Positions 42,618-51,638 are shown, numbered from the stretch's first letter. The stretch is DNA of 64,000 bases from Streptomyces sp. NBC_01485 (GCF_036227125.1 NZ_CP109435.1:2480001-2544000), one strand, 5' to 3'. Numbers and translations: made by a program. Notes: a model not told the origin generated them from the letters alone.

Positions 42618-43085
42618 CTAGATCCGTACCTCGACCGTGCCCGCCAGGCGGTCGTGCAGGCCCCTGCCGTCGCGGTCCCAGACCAGGGCGGGGAGCGCCA
42701 GGCAGAGCAGGGCCGTGCGCAGGAGGGCGCGCAGGGGGTTGACCGTGCCGGTCTCGAGGGTGAGCACGCGTACGCCGAAGAGGCGCTTGCCCGGGGTGAA
42801 GCCGAGGGTGCCGACGGTGAGGACACCCATCACGAAGAAGATCAGCAGGGCCCAGTTCGAGGTCGACTGCCCATAGCTGTGCGTGATCAGCTGGGATGCA
42901 ATCAGCGTGCTCATGCCCCAGTCCACGGCCAGCGCGCCGAGCCGCCGTCCCGGGCGGGCGATCGAGCCCGGCCCCTCCTCCGGCAGACCGAGCTGTTCGC
43001 CCCGGTATCCGAAGTCGACACCGGCATCCTCGGCCGCCGCGCGGGGGCCCGAGAGCCACGATCCGATTGCATCCCTCTTGTCCAC
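42618..43085 (-). CDS. RDD-family membrane protein
   Basis: A 155-aa integral membrane protein. Arg-Pro-Gly-Arg-Arg-Leu-Gly-Ala and Asp-Trp at the first helix give the RDD pattern; [14 protein letters not shown] and [27 protein letters not shown] complete the family signature. Three membrane helices. Some RDD proteins are sodium/proton antiporters, most are uncharacterised. GTG 43085. Divergent from glnA, so both share the 197-bp control region. Confidence 0.87.
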   Translation of the reverse strand: MDKRDAIGSWLSGPRAAAEDAGVDFGYRGEQLGLPEEGPGSIARPGRRLGALAVDWGMSTLIASQLITHSYGQSTSNWALLIFFVMGVLTVGTLGFTPGKRLFGVRVLTLETGTVNPLRALLRTALLCLALPALVWDRDGRGLHDRLAGTVEVRI

Positions 43086-43148
43086 CCGACCACCGTACTG
43101 GGAGCGTTTCGCGATACGGACACGAGGGGTGTACCGGACGGCGTCCGG

Positions 43149-43186
43149 TTAACTTGTGCGAAACAATTGGGTCACGCCCGAGAAAT
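43149..43186 (+). promoter_or_regulatory. GlnR box upstream of glnA
   Basis: TTAAC-n6-GAAAC (43149-43164) then, after 6 bp, GTCAC-n6-GAAAT (43171-43186): a well-preserved a-site/b-site pair of the Streptomyces GlnR consensus, gTnAC-n6-GaAAC repeated. TAGGGT at 43197-43202 could be the -10. Confidence 0.85.
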
Positions 43187-43282
43187 CAGCCGTCCCTAGG
43201 GTCGACGGCAGCGTGTGCCACCGCACTGGCCGCACGAACGAACTACCACCCCGGCTCGACGGCCGGGAGTAGGAGGAGCTGG

Positions 43283-44692
43283 ATGTTCCAGAACGCCGAC
43301 GAGGCCAAGAAGTTCATCGCAGACGAGGACGTCAAATTCGTCGACGTCCGCTTCTGCGACCTGCCGGGCGTCATGCAGCACTTCACGCTGCCCGTCGAGG
43401 CGTTCGACCCGGACGAGGAGCTCGCGTTCGACGGCTCGTCGATCCGCGGCTTCCAGGCCATCCACGAGTCCGACATGGCGCTGCGCGCCGACCTGTCGAC
43501 CGCGCGCGTCGACCCGTTCCGCCGTGACAAGACGGTGAACATCAACTTCTTCATCCACGACCCGATCACGGGCGAGCAGTACTCCCGCGACCCGCGCAAC
43601 GTGGCGAAGAAGGCGGAGGCCTACCTGGCGTCGACCGGTATCGCCGACACCGCGTACTTCGGTCCCGAGGCCGAGTTCTACGTCTTCGACAGCGTGCGCT
43701 TCCAGACCTCCGCGAACGAGTCCTTCTACCACATCGACTCCGAGGCGGGCGCCTGGAACACCGGTGCGGTCGAGAACAACCGCGGCTACAAGGTCCGCTA
43801 CAAGGGCGGCTACTTCCCGACCCCGCCGGTCGACCACTTCGCCGACCTGCGTGCGGAGATCTCCCTGGAGCTGGCCGCGTCCGGCCTCCAGGTCGAGCGC
43901 CAGCACCACGAGGTGGGCACCGCCGGCCAGGCCGAGATCAACTACAAGTTCAACACGCTGCTCGCCGCGGCCGACGACCTCCAGCTCTTCAAGTACATCG
44001 TGAAGAACGTCGCCTGGCGCAACGGCAAGACCGCGACCTTCATGCCGAAGCCGATCTTCGGCGACAACGGCTCGGGCATGCACGTCCACCAGTCGCTGTG
44101 GACCGGCGGCCAGCCGCTCTTCTACGACGAGACCGGCTACGCGGGCCTCTCGGACATGGCCCGCTACTACATCGGCGGCATCCTCAAGCACGCCCCGTCG
44201 CTGCTGGCCTTCACCAACCCGACGGTGAACTCCTACCACCGTCTGGTGCCGGGCTTCGAGGCGCCGGTGAACCTGGTGTACTCGCAGCGCAACCGCTCCG
44301 CGGCCATGCGTATCCCGATCACGGGCTCCAACCCGAAGGCCAAGCGCGTCGAGTTCCGCGCGCCCGACTCCTCCGGCAACCCGTACCTCGCCTTCTCGGC
44401 CCTGCTGCTCGCGGGCCTGGACGGCATCAAGAACAAGATCGAGCCGGCCGAGCCGATCGACAAGGACCTCTACGAGCTGGCCCCCGAGGAGCACGCGGGC
44501 GTCGCCCAGGTCCCGACCTCCCTCCCGGCCGTCCTGGACCGCCTCGAGGCCGACCACGAGTTCCTGCTCGCCGGTGACGTCTTCACGTCCGACCTGATCG
44601 AGACCTGGATCGACTACAAGCGCACGAACGAGATCGCCCCGCTGCAGCTGCGCCCGCACCCGCACGAGTTCGAGCTCTACTTCGACGTGTGA
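43283..44692 (+). CDS. glnA: Glutamine synthetase, type I
   Basis: A 469-aa dodecameric GSI that makes glutamine from glutamate, ammonia and ATP. The catalytic fold is unmistakable: [40 protein letters not shown] and [22 protein letters not shown]. Tyr397 in KDLYEL is the adenylylation site, at the exact position of the classic enzymes, so it should be controlled by GlnE. ATG 43283 after GGAGGAG; the frame is open upstream without similarity. A GlnR box lies 97 bp before the start, and a terminator at 44726-44760 follows. Confidence 0.98.
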   Translation: MFQNADEAKKFIADEDVKFVDVRFCDLPGVMQHFTLPVEAFDPDEELAFDGSSIRGFQAIHESDMALRADLSTARVDPFRRDKTVNINFFIHDPITGEQYSRDPRNVAKKAEAYLASTGIADTAYFGPEAEFYVFDSVRFQTSANESFYHIDSEAGAWNTGAVENNRGYKVRYKGGYFPTPPVDHFADLRAEISLELAASGLQVERQHHEVGTAGQAEINYKFNTLLAAADDLQLFKYIVKNVAWRNGKTATFMPKPIFGDNGSGMHVHQSLWTGGQPLFYDETGYAGLSDMARYYIGGILKHAPSLLAFTNPTVNSYHRLVPGFEAPVNLVYSQRNRSAAMRIPITGSNPKAKRVEFRAPDSSGNPYLAFSALLLAGLDGIKNKIEPAEPIDKDLYELAPEEHAGVAQVPTSLPAVLDRLEADHEFLLAGDVFTSDLIETWIDYKRTNEIAPLQLRPHPHEFELYFDV

Positions 44693-44725
44693 TCGGACCG
44701 CGCGTACCTCACGCGCGGACCGTCC

Positions 44726-44760
44726 GACGCCCCCGCTCTGTTTCTCAGGGCGGGGGCGTC
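44726..44760 (+). terminator. glnA terminator
   Basis: GACGCCCCCGC (44726-44736) pairs with GCGGGGGCGTC (44750-44760), following a smaller CCGCGCGT/ACGCGCGG hairpin. Confidence 0.85.
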
Positions 44761-44815
44761 GTCGTATGGTTTCTGGCACTGCTGTTCGAGAACAGGTGAC
44801 GGGGGAGACACGGGG

Positions 44816-45073
44816 ATGCCCGAACAGGACGATACGGAGCGGGAGTTCGACCTCAGGTGGGCGGACGACGCGACGCACAAGGAACCCTCCGCGCGGGCCC
44901 GGATGCTGGCCGCCCGCTGGAAGGAGAACCCGCCCGAGCCGGTGCCGTTCCGGGGTGACCCCGGGCCGGTGACGCCACGTCGTTCGTCGTGGGTGTCGAC
45001 GGCACTCGTCCTGGGGTGCGTGGTCGCGGTGATCCTGCTGCTGGGGTACGTGCGGTTCCGGGCACCCTATTAG
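44816..45073 (+). CDS. Small single-pass membrane protein, 85 aa
   Basis: An 85-aa protein: acidic cytoplasmic N-terminus (MPEQDDTEREFDLRWADD), basic/Pro stretch, and one C-terminal membrane helix (about 59-78, WVSTALVLGCVVAVILLLGYV), i.e. tail-anchored. ATG 44816 with a GGGGGAGAC upstream. Function unknown. It is followed by the fusion gene, but a GGAGG at 45078-45082 after its stop has no convincing start at the right distance. Confidence 0.7.
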   Translation: MPEQDDTEREFDLRWADDATHKEPSARARMLAARWKENPPEPVPFRGDPGPVTPRRSSWVSTALVLGCVVAVILLLGYVRFRAPY

Positions 45074-45181
45074 AACAGGAGGCAATCCGCCTTACTGCCA
45101 GGGCTGTTGGGCTGCGCGGTGCTACTTTGTGCCTCTTCGCTCACCCTCGGTGTCCAGGTCAACACAAGAACGGTTGGTCCG

Positions 45182-47890
45182 GTGACAACAGTCCGTCCTT
45201 CGCGTACCGCTGTCGTCGTGACAGCGCTTCCTGTGGAGTTCTCGCCGCTGCTGGACCGTCTCAGGTCCGAGAACGCCCGGTCCAAGGGGCAGCGGAGAGT
45301 CAACGCCACCGTGGTGCAGACCTTCGAGCTCGACGGCGCCTACGCCTCGTGGACCGTGCACCTGGCCCAGGTGGGCATGACGAACGTCGTCGCCGCGCTG
45401 GGCACGCACGGCCTCCTGGACGAGCTGCGGCCGGACGTCGCGCTCCTGGTCGGGATCGCGGGCAGCCTCAAGGACGACATTCCTCCGGGTGACGTCGTGG
45501 TCGCGACGAAGGTGTACGAGATCCACGGCGCCAAGGTGTCGGCCGAGGGCAACGGCGCCCGTCCCGACGCCGTGGACACCTCGCTCTCCCTGTGGCAGAC
45601 GGCGCTCTACGCGGACGTCCGCAGCAAGTGCCACTTCAAGCCGATCGCCTCCGGCGACGTCGTGCTCGACGCCAAGTCCGGTGACCTGCGGAGGCTGCTC
45701 AACAGCACCTATCAGGATGCGGCCGCCCTGGAGATGGAGGGCTTCGGCTTCTGCAAGGCGGCGCAGCGTCACCGTACGGAAGCCCTCGTCATCCGCGGGA
45801 TCAGCGACCGTGCGGACGGCGAGAAGGGTGCGGCCGACGCCGGCGGCGGCCAGCAGCGGGCGGCCGCCCACGCGGCGGAGGTGGCCGTCGCCGTCCTGCT
45901 GCAGCACCAGCCCGAGAGCTCCGGTGCCGAGCTGCCGACGTCACCTCCGTCGTCGCCGCCGGTGAAGAAGAAGACCTCCGCGCGTCCTCCCCGGTGGCAT
46001 GCCGGCCGCTGGAAGGGCCGGGCGAAGGTCTGGTTGTCGCTCACCGCTGGGGCGGTGGCCCTCGGGCTCGTCATCCACTCGTGCGGGGGCGGTGGCGACG
46101 GGGGTGGCAGCGACGACGCCACGACGCTCTCCGGGCCCGTCGCGCCCTCTCTGCCGGCCTGTGATCAGGCGGACACCGTGCCGCTCGTCATCGCCGCCTC
46201 CGTCGACAAGTCGGAGCCCATGCGGCGGGCGGCCGAGGACTACGGCGACCGGGCCGCGGGCGGAAAGTGCCTGCGGATCGAGGTCGAGGACAAGAACTCG
46301 GGCGACGGGATGCGCGCCCTGGTAGACGGCTGGGGCGAGTCCGACGGGGCGAAGCCGGATGTGTGGGCGCCGGCCGGGAGCTCGTGGCTGTCGCTGGCCA
46401 GGGCCGCCGCGAAGGGGAAGAACGCGCAGCAGTTCCCGGAGCGTGCGGAATCGATCGTGCAGAGCCCGTTGACCATCGCCATGCCGAAGCCGATGGCCGA
46501 GGCGCTGAACTGGCCCGAGCGGCGGTTCACCTGGAGTCAGCTCGCCGAGTGGGCGAAGAGCGCCGACGGCTTCTGGGCGGGGCACAAGAAGCCGGAGTGG
46601 GGTCCCTTCAAACTCGGCAAGACCAACCCGGGGTACTCCACGTCCGGGCTCAACGCGACCGTCGCCGCCTTCTACGCCAGGACGGGCACCAGCGGTGAGC
46701 TCGCCGTCCCGCACATCGACGATGTCGGCAACCAGGCGTTCGTCAAGAGCATCGAGCAGGCCGCGGTCCACTACGGCGACACGACGCTGACCTTCCTCGC
46801 CCATCTCCGCGAGGCGGACCGCACCAGCCCGCAGAAGGCCATGTCGTACATCTCCGCCGTCACGCTGGAGGAGAACACCGTGGCCGCCTACAACGCGGGC
46901 TATCCCTGCGGCGCGCTCAGCACGGCGGACGGCTGTGCGAAGACCAGCCCGCCGGACACCCCCCTGGTCTCGTTCTATCCGAAGGACGGCGTCCCGTTCT
47001 CCGAGCACCCGTACATCGAGCTGAACGGGATGAGCACCGCGAAGAAGGCGGTCGCCGACGACTTCCTCCGGTACCTGCAGAGCCCCGACATCTACGGCAA
47101 GCGGTTCGCCCCCTACGGCTTCCGCACCCACGAGGGCACCCCCAAGAAGTCCGCGCTGCTGGTCAAGGCCAACGGAGTCCTGCCCGAGGCGGGGTTCACC
47201 CGCATGCCGATGCCCGAGGGCGACGTCCTCGTCGAGCTGCTGAAGGTCTGGCCGACGCTGCGCCGACGGGCCAACGTCCGCATCGTCATCGACACCTCGG
47301 AGTCGATGAACGACGTGATCCCCGGCACCGGCGACACCAAGATGGAGCGCCTGAAGCAGGCCGAGGCCACCCTGTTCGACGAGTTCACCGGCACCGACCG
47401 GGTCGGTCTGTGGAAGTTCTCCGACGCCTTCGTGCTCGGCGGCGGCCACGACTACAAGGAACTGGTGCCGCTCGGCCCGTACAACCAGAAGCTGCCCGGC
47501 GGCACCCGCGCCGACCTGCTGTCCGACAACGTCGAGGGCCTGGAGGCGGACGGTGCGACCGGTCTGTACGACACGCTCGACGCCGCGACCAAGGCCATGC
47601 GGGACGACTACGACCCCCAGGCCATCAACGCGATCGTGCTGCTCACCGACGGCCGCAACGAGGACGGCGACAGCCTGACCAAGGCGGAGCTGCTGAAGCG
47701 GATCAAGGACCCGGCCCGGCCCCAGATCCGGGTCTTCACCATCGCCTACGGGAGCAAGGCCGACGAGGACGACGCGAACGGCAGGAGCGTGCTGGAGGAG
47801 ATCGCGGACGCCAGCGGCGGGAAGGCCTACGACGCGAAGAAGGCCGAGACGATCGAGCAGGTCATCACCAGCGTGATCTCCAACTTCTGA
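45182..47890 (+). CDS. Nucleoside-phosphorylase / TM / solute-binding / VWA fusion protein
   Basis: About 902 aa. Residues 5-245 are a phosphorylase-superfamily (PNP_UDP_1, MTA/SAH-nucleosidase-like) domain: LLVGIAGSL, the purine-site ALEMEGFGF and the IRGISDRAD motif with its catalytic Asp. A Pro/Ser/Lys linker leads to one membrane helix (about 283-300) and a Gly/Ser stretch. Outside is a solute-binding-protein-like region (about 325-640) and a VWA domain with a full MIDAS: DTSES (Asp704), GATGLYD and TDGRNEDG. SBP-VWA proteins are common in actinobacteria; the intracellular nucleosidase-like domain is the unusual part. The start is uncertain: GTG 45182, or upstream TTG 45107/CTG 45095, which would add a hydrophobic leader. 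Confidence 0.85.
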   Translation: MTTVRPSRTAVVVTALPVEFSPLLDRLRSENARSKGQRRVNATVVQTFELDGAYASWTVHLAQVGMTNVVAALGTHGLLDELRPDVALLVGIAGSLKDDIPPGDVVVATKVYEIHGAKVSAEGNGARPDAVDTSLSLWQTALYADVRSKCHFKPIASGDVVLDAKSGDLRRLLNSTYQDAAALEMEGFGFCKAAQRHRTEALVIRGISDRADGEKGAADAGGGQQRAAAHAAEVAVAVLLQHQPESSGAELPTSPPSSPPVKKKTSARPPRWHAGRWKGRAKVWLSLTAGAVALGLVIHSCGGGGDGGGSDDATTLSGPVAPSLPACDQADTVPLVIAASVDKSEPMRRAAEDYGDRAAGGKCLRIEVEDKNSGDGMRALVDGWGESDGAKPDVWAPAGSSWLSLARAAAKGKNAQQFPERAESIVQSPLTIAMPKPMAEALNWPERRFTWSQLAEWAKSADGFWAGHKKPEWGPFKLGKTNPGYSTSGLNATVAAFYARTGTSGELAVPHIDDVGNQAFVKSIEQAAVHYGDTTLTFLAHLREADRTSPQKAMSYISAVTLEENTVAAYNAGYPCGALSTADGCAKTSPPDTPLVSFYPKDGVPFSEHPYIELNGMSTAKKAVADDFLRYLQSPDIYGKRFAPYGFRTHEGTPKKSALLVKANGVLPEAGFTRMPMPEGDVLVELLKVWPTLRRRANVRIVIDTSESMNDVIPGTGDTKMERLKQAEATLFDEFTGTDRVGLWKFSDAFVLGGGHDYKELVPLGPYNQKLPGGTRADLLSDNVEGLEADGATGLYDTLDAATKAMRDDYDPQAINAIVLLTDGRNEDGDSLTKAELLKRIKDPARPQIRVFTIAYGSKADEDDANGRSVLEEIADASGGKAYDAKKAETIEQVITSVISNF

Positions 47891-48009
47891 CCCGTTCCTC
47901 TACCCGGCCCCATTCCTTTACCCGGCGCAGAGCCGATCTCGGGCTGTCCATGGCAGGCGCGGGCGCACAATGGGCAGTGGGGCGAGTGCCTGACTGCGGG
48001 GTGATGCAG

Positions 48010-48930
48010 ATGCAGAGCCGTTTCCGGAGCGACCGGGGTCTGACCGTGCGGATGACGGTCACCTTGTTCCTGCTCGGATTTCTGTACGTGGCGTTCGTCG
48101 TCGCGTTGATCGTGTTGCTGAAGTCGTGGGTGCTGGTCGTCGTGCTCATGGCGGTCATGTTCGTCGCGCAGTTCTGGTTCTCCGACCGGATCGCGATGTT
48201 CGCCATGCGCGGGCGGGTCGTGGAGCGGGAGGAGTATCCCGAGCTGCACGCCGTCGTGGACCGGTTGTGCGCCCTGTCCGACATGCCCAAGCCGGTCGTC
48301 GCCGTGTCCGATATGGACATGCCCAACGCCTTCGCGACCGGGCGCAATCCCGGTCACGCGGTGGTGTGCGTGACGACGGGGCTGCTGCGGCGGCTGGAGC
48401 CGGCCGAGCTGGAGGGCGTGCTCGCGCACGAGCTGTCGCACGTGGCGCACAAGGACGTGGCCGTGATCACGGTCGCGTCGTTCCTGGGCGTGATCGCGGG
48501 GCTGATCGTACGGTTCGCGTTCTACTCGCAGCTCTTCGGCGGCGGGCGCCGGGACCAGAACACGGCGGTCGTCTTCGCCGTGATCATGGGTGTCTCGGCG
48601 GCCGTCTACGCGCTGAGCTTCCTCCTCATCCGGGCGCTGTCCCGGTACCGGGAGCTGGCGGCGGACCGGGCGGCGGCGCAACTGACCGGCCGCCCCTCGG
48701 CGCTGGCCTCCGCGCTGACGAAGGTGTCCGGCGACATCGCCCGCATCCCGACGAAGGACCTGCGGACGGCCCAGGCCTTCAACGCCTTCTACTTCACCCC
48801 GGCGACGGGCCGGGAGCCGGGCATCGAACGGTACTTCTCCACCCACCCGAGCCTGGAGCAGCGGCTCGAGCAGCTCGGGCGGATCTCCGCCGAGCTGGGC
48901 GAGGCGGCCACTCCTGGAAAGGCAAGCTGA
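48010..48930 (+). CDS. htpX: HtpX-type M48 membrane metalloprotease
   Basis: A 306-aa integral membrane zinc protease for membrane-protein quality control. The active site is AHELSHVAHKD (His140, Glu141, His144), the third ligand lies in SRYRELAADRAAA, and two N-terminal plus two mid helices flank it. The C-terminus has YFSTHPSLEQRLEQL, typical of HtpX. Start chosen at ATG 48010; ATG 48004 and GTG 48001 are in frame. The PspAB gene follows 5 bp later, a pairing known from actinobacteria. Confidence 0.94.
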   Translation: MQSRFRSDRGLTVRMTVTLFLLGFLYVAFVVALIVLLKSWVLVVVLMAVMFVAQFWFSDRIAMFAMRGRVVEREEYPELHAVVDRLCALSDMPKPVVAVSDMDMPNAFATGRNPGHAVVCVTTGLLRRLEPAELEGVLAHELSHVAHKDVAVITVASFLGVIAGLIVRFAFYSQLFGGGRRDQNTAVVFAVIMGVSAAVYALSFLLIRALSRYRELAADRAAAQLTGRPSALASALTKVSGDIARIPTKDLRTAQAFNAFYFTPATGREPGIERYFSTHPSLEQRLEQLGRISAELGEAATPGKAS

Positions 48931-48935
48931 GGCGC

Positions 48936-49550
48936 ATGGGGCTGCTGGACATCCTGCTCGGCCGGACGAAGCCGGTCATGCCCGACCTCGATCAGTTGTT
49001 CGCACTGCCGTCCGCGGCGGTGACGCTGGAGGCGGCGGCCGGGTTCGTCCCGACCGGGCAGGGTGCCGTGTGCTTCGCGACCGTCGAGGGCTCGGCCTTC
49101 GACCAGACCCACCGCGAGGTCCAGGCGCTCCTCGACGCGGACACCGAGCGCACCGGCCCCCCGGTACGGCTCCTGCGCGACGGCTACGGCTACTCCTGGC
49201 TGGTCTCGCAACGCACCCCCGACCAACTGCCGCTCCTGGTCAACGACCTGCACGCGGTGAACAGCGCGATGGAGGTCAACGGTTTCGGTCCCCAACTGCT
49301 GTGCTCCCTCGCCGGGTTCGAGGAGACGGGGGCGGGAGTGGCGGAGACAGGGGCCGGGGGCGGGCGTCGGCTGGCGCTCGTGTATCTGTACAAAAGGGGT
49401 ACGTTCTACCCGTTCGCGCCGCTGCCCGGTGGTGGACAGCGGCGCGACAACCCGCTGGAGCTACAGGTGAAGGCCGCCCTGACGAACGACCTACGGATCG
49501 AACAGGACCTGAGCCGCTGGTTCCCGGTCTGGGGAGCCCCCGGCCTCTGA
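48936..49550 (+). CDS. pspAB: PspA-associated protein PspAB
   Basis: A 204-aa cytoplasmic protein. Its start, MGLLDILLGRTKPV followed by DLDQLFALPSAAVTLEA, and the GFVPTGQGAVCFATVEG segment match the PspAB family that neighbours HtpX and complements PspA systems. Fold mostly alpha/beta; the Gly-rich GAGVAETGAGGGRRL loop looks lineage-specific. It starts 5 bp after htpX and is surely co-transcribed. PspA and PspAA are 38 kb away, so the system is split in two loci. Confidence 0.87.
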   Translation: MGLLDILLGRTKPVMPDLDQLFALPSAAVTLEAAAGFVPTGQGAVCFATVEGSAFDQTHREVQALLDADTERTGPPVRLLRDGYGYSWLVSQRTPDQLPLLVNDLHAVNSAMEVNGFGPQLLCSLAGFEETGAGVAETGAGGGRRLALVYLYKRGTFYPFAPLPGGGQRRDNPLELQVKAALTNDLRIEQDLSRWFPVWGAPGL

Positions 49551-49559
49551 ACCGGCCCT

Positions 49560-49735
49560 GGCCGGCTGTACTGCTTGCGGTGTCCGTGATCGACGCGCAT
49601 GTTCCGGCGGACGGGCCGCTGGTGCTCGTCGGGTTCAGCATGAGCGGACAGACGGTGGCCGACCTCGTCGCGCACTACGGCCCCCGGGTGACGGCCCTGG
49701 GGCTGTGCTCGCCCCCTGCCGGTGCGAGGCTGACC
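49560..49735 (+). pseudogene. Alpha/beta-hydrolase internal fragment
   Basis: One frame reads WPAVLLAVSVIDAHVPADGP, LVLVGFSMSGQTVADLVAHY, GPRVTALGLCSP, which carries a nucleophile elbow (GFSMSG) of an alpha/beta hydrolase, but there is no N-terminus (pspAB stops just before) and no C-terminus (the DUF2252 remnant starts at once). A fragment left by a deletion or rearrangement. Confidence 0.6.
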
Positions 49736-50398
49736 TCAGACCCCCGGCGCCGCCGTCACCACCCCCGCCGCGATCGCCGCGCCCAGGGCCGCGTGGTCGG
49801 CGGTGGTGCGGTCGGCGTAGGCGAGGGCGAAGTCGGCGACGGCGCGTTCGAAGGTGTCGGCGCCGCCGAGGTAGCCGGCGATGGCGATGCGGTCGCCGGA
49901 GCGGGCGTGGGCGCGGGCCAGGGCCGTGCCGCACAGCCGGGCGTACGCCAGGAGGTCGGCCGGGGACATGCCGGCGACGTCGGCGGAGCCCTTCATGTCA
50001 CGCAGTTGACGCCCGTAGAAGGCGCGGCCCTGCGGCCCGGTCATCCAGCCCAGGAAGATGTCGCCGGCGGCCTGGAGCAGCCGCTGCCCGGCGACGACCC
50101 GGTGGCCGGGATGGCCGTAGGGGCCGTTCGGCAGGTGTTCCTCGAGGACGGACGCGCGGGCCTCCTTGATCTGGAGGAACAGCGGATCGCCGGTGTCGCG
50201 CCCGGCGAGCAGCACGATGAAGCAGCGGGTGCCGACGCTGCCGACGCCGACGACCTTGCGGGCGGCGTCGACGAAGCGGTAGCGGTCCAGCAGTACGCGG
50301 CGCTCCTCGGCGAGGGTGGAGCGGTAGTCGCTGAAGATCTTCCGCAGGGCGGCGCCGTCGGAGGCGCCGGCCGGTTCGAGCAGCGGCGGGTCGACCGA
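49736..50398 (-). pseudogene. C-terminal half of a DUF2252 protein
   Basis: About 220 residues from VDPPLLEPAGASDG to the natural stop GVVTAAPGV, with the DUF2252 hallmarks ARKVVGVGSVGTRCFIVLLAG, LQIKEARASVLEEH, RVVAGQRLLQAAGDIFLGW, YGRQLRDMKGSA and ARAHARSGD. Family members are about 430-480 aa; the whole N-terminal half is missing, since the frame upstream turns into unrelated sequence at about 50398. No start codon fits. Retained part is well preserved, so the truncation looks recent. Confidence 0.75.
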
Positions 50399-50399
50399 C

Positions 50400-50691
50400 C
50401 GCGATGGGCTGGCAGGGCCGGGACTGGTGTCTGGCCCCTGAGCTGCGGCCCGCCCTGTTCGACTACAGCGGCAATGTGGGGCCGACGGTGTGGTGGGACG
50501 GGCAGGTGGTGGGGAGTCGGGCCCAGCGGTCCGACGGCGAGGTCGCGTGGCGGATCCTGGACGAGGAGGGTGTGGGGAGGGACGCGAAGGCGGCGATCGG
50601 GGCGCAGGCCGAGCGGTTGGGGTCGTGGCTGGGGGCGACCCGGGTGACCCCGAGGTTCCGGACGCCGGCGGAGAAGGAGTTGGCGGGGTGA
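50400..50691 (+). pseudogene. C-terminal fragment of a winged-helix (HTH_42/AlkZ-like) protein
   Basis: About 95 residues: MGWQGRDWCLAPE, FDYSGNVGPTVWWDGQVVGS, EVAWRILDEEGVG and TPRFRTPAEKEL are the C-terminal end of winged-helix DNA-binding proteins related to the AlkZ/YcaQ glycosylase family, normally about 370-400 aa. It begins exactly where the DUF2252 fragment (opposite strand) begins, so one deletion appears to have removed the 5' halves of both. The ATG at 50404 gives an open frame, but expression as a useful protein is doubtful. Confidence 0.7.
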
Positions 50692-50814
50692 GTGCTGCGG
50701 GTTCTGGGAGTGCGTGGGTGCTGTAACTCGTCACGCGGCGACCCCTGTTACTCCTCTTACTCCTCGCGCGGCAGCGCCGGGCGCCGTCATGGACGACGGC
50801 GCCCGGCGCCGGGC

Positions 50815-51135
50815 TCACCGCGAGTAACGCAGCAGTGCCCGCACCATGTGGCACGTCGTGTCCGACGGCGGGTGAACGTTGATCAGCTGGGCCGTGCTGC
50901 GGATCTTCTCGTTGCGGGCCTGGTTCGGCATGTACACCCCCAGGTCGAGGAGGGCGATCGCAAGGCGCATGGCCTTGAGGCGACGGTTGTGCATGACGTA
51001 CCAGTCGCGCGGTCGCCCGGGCGGCAACGGCCGCTTCTCGACGGGCACATAGGGCAGATCGAGCTGGACGGAACGCTTCGCGGTGGACTGGGTCGGTATC
51101 GGCAACGGCTTCGGCTTCAGTGCGGCAGCGGGCAC
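50815..51135 (-). CDS. Hypothetical protein, about 106 aa
   Basis: A basic, Pro-rich N-terminus (KPKPLPIPTQSTAKRSVQLDLPYVPVEKRPLPPGRPRDWYV) and a helical C-terminus with RRLKAMRLAIALLDLGVYMPNQ and a final MVRALLRYSR. No signal or membrane segment. I do not recognise a family. GTG 51135 is the best start: GGAGG lies 6 nt upstream, whereas ATG 51141 would touch it. A TAGAAT (reverse strand, about 51205) could be the -10. Divergent from the ArsC-like gene. Confidence 0.7.
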   Translation of the reverse strand: MPAAALKPKPLPIPTQSTAKRSVQLDLPYVPVEKRPLPPGRPRDWYVMHNRRLKAMRLAIALLDLGVYMPNQARNEKIRSTAQLINVHPPSDTTCHMVRALLRYSR

Positions 51136-51225
51136 AGGCATCCTCCTGTCGCGGACAGGGCCCGACCCGGAACCCCTCCGGCGGACCCTCGAACACTGCT
51201 CCTATTCTACTGCCCACCACTGACA

Positions 51226-51249
51226 AAAGCCCCTGATCACAGGGGCTTT
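51226..51249. terminator. Hairpin in a divergent spacer
   Basis: AAAGCCCCTG-ATCA-CAGGGGCTTT, a perfect 10-bp stem that looks like a terminator although both flanking genes start rather than stop here. Confidence 0.5.
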
Positions 51250-51278
51250 CGGCACCTTCGCCCGCTACCGTGGGCGCC

Positions 51279-51638
51279 ATGGAGATCTGGATCAACCCCG
51301 CCTGTTCCAAGTGCCGCAGCGCCCTCACGCTCCTCGACGCCGAGGGCGCCGACTACACCGTCCGCCGCTACCTGGAGGACGTACCGAGCGAGGACGAGAT
51401 CAGGGGCGTACTCGACCGTCTCGGCCTGGAACCCTGGGACATCACCCGCACCCAGGAGGCCGACGCCAAGGAACTCGGCCTGAAGGACTGGGCGCGGGAC
51501 GCGGACACGCGCGAACGCTGGATCACCGCGCTCGCCGCGCACCCCAAGCTCATCCAGCGCCCGATCATCACCGCCGACGACGGCACCGCGCTGGTGGCCC
51601 GTACGGACGAGGCCGTACGCGACGCCCTGTCCCGCTAG
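51279..51638 (+). CDS. ArsC-family thioredoxin-fold protein
   Basis: A 119-aa ArsC/Spx/YffB family member. INPACSKCRSALTLL places a CxxC (Cys9, Cys12) at the thioredoxin active site; LIQRPIITADDG near 90-101 contains the Arg found in ArsC-type reductases. Probably an arsenate-reductase-like or redox enzyme; no ars genes are nearby. TACCGT lies exactly 7 nt before ATG 51279, predicting a leaderless transcript. Length is normal. Confidence 0.9.
   Translation: MEIWINPACSKCRSALTLLDAEGADYTVRRYLEDVPSEDEIRGVLDRLGLEPWDITRTQEADAKELGLKDWARDADTRERWITALAAHPKLIQRPIITADDGTALVARTDEAVRDALSR

Noticed and set aside
45107..45181. TTG or CTG upstream starts that would give the fusion protein a hydrophobic N-terminus
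   Set aside because: They would put the nucleosidase domain outside the cell, which is less sensible; only weak start codons and no well-spaced ribosome site support them. Kept as an alternative in the entry.
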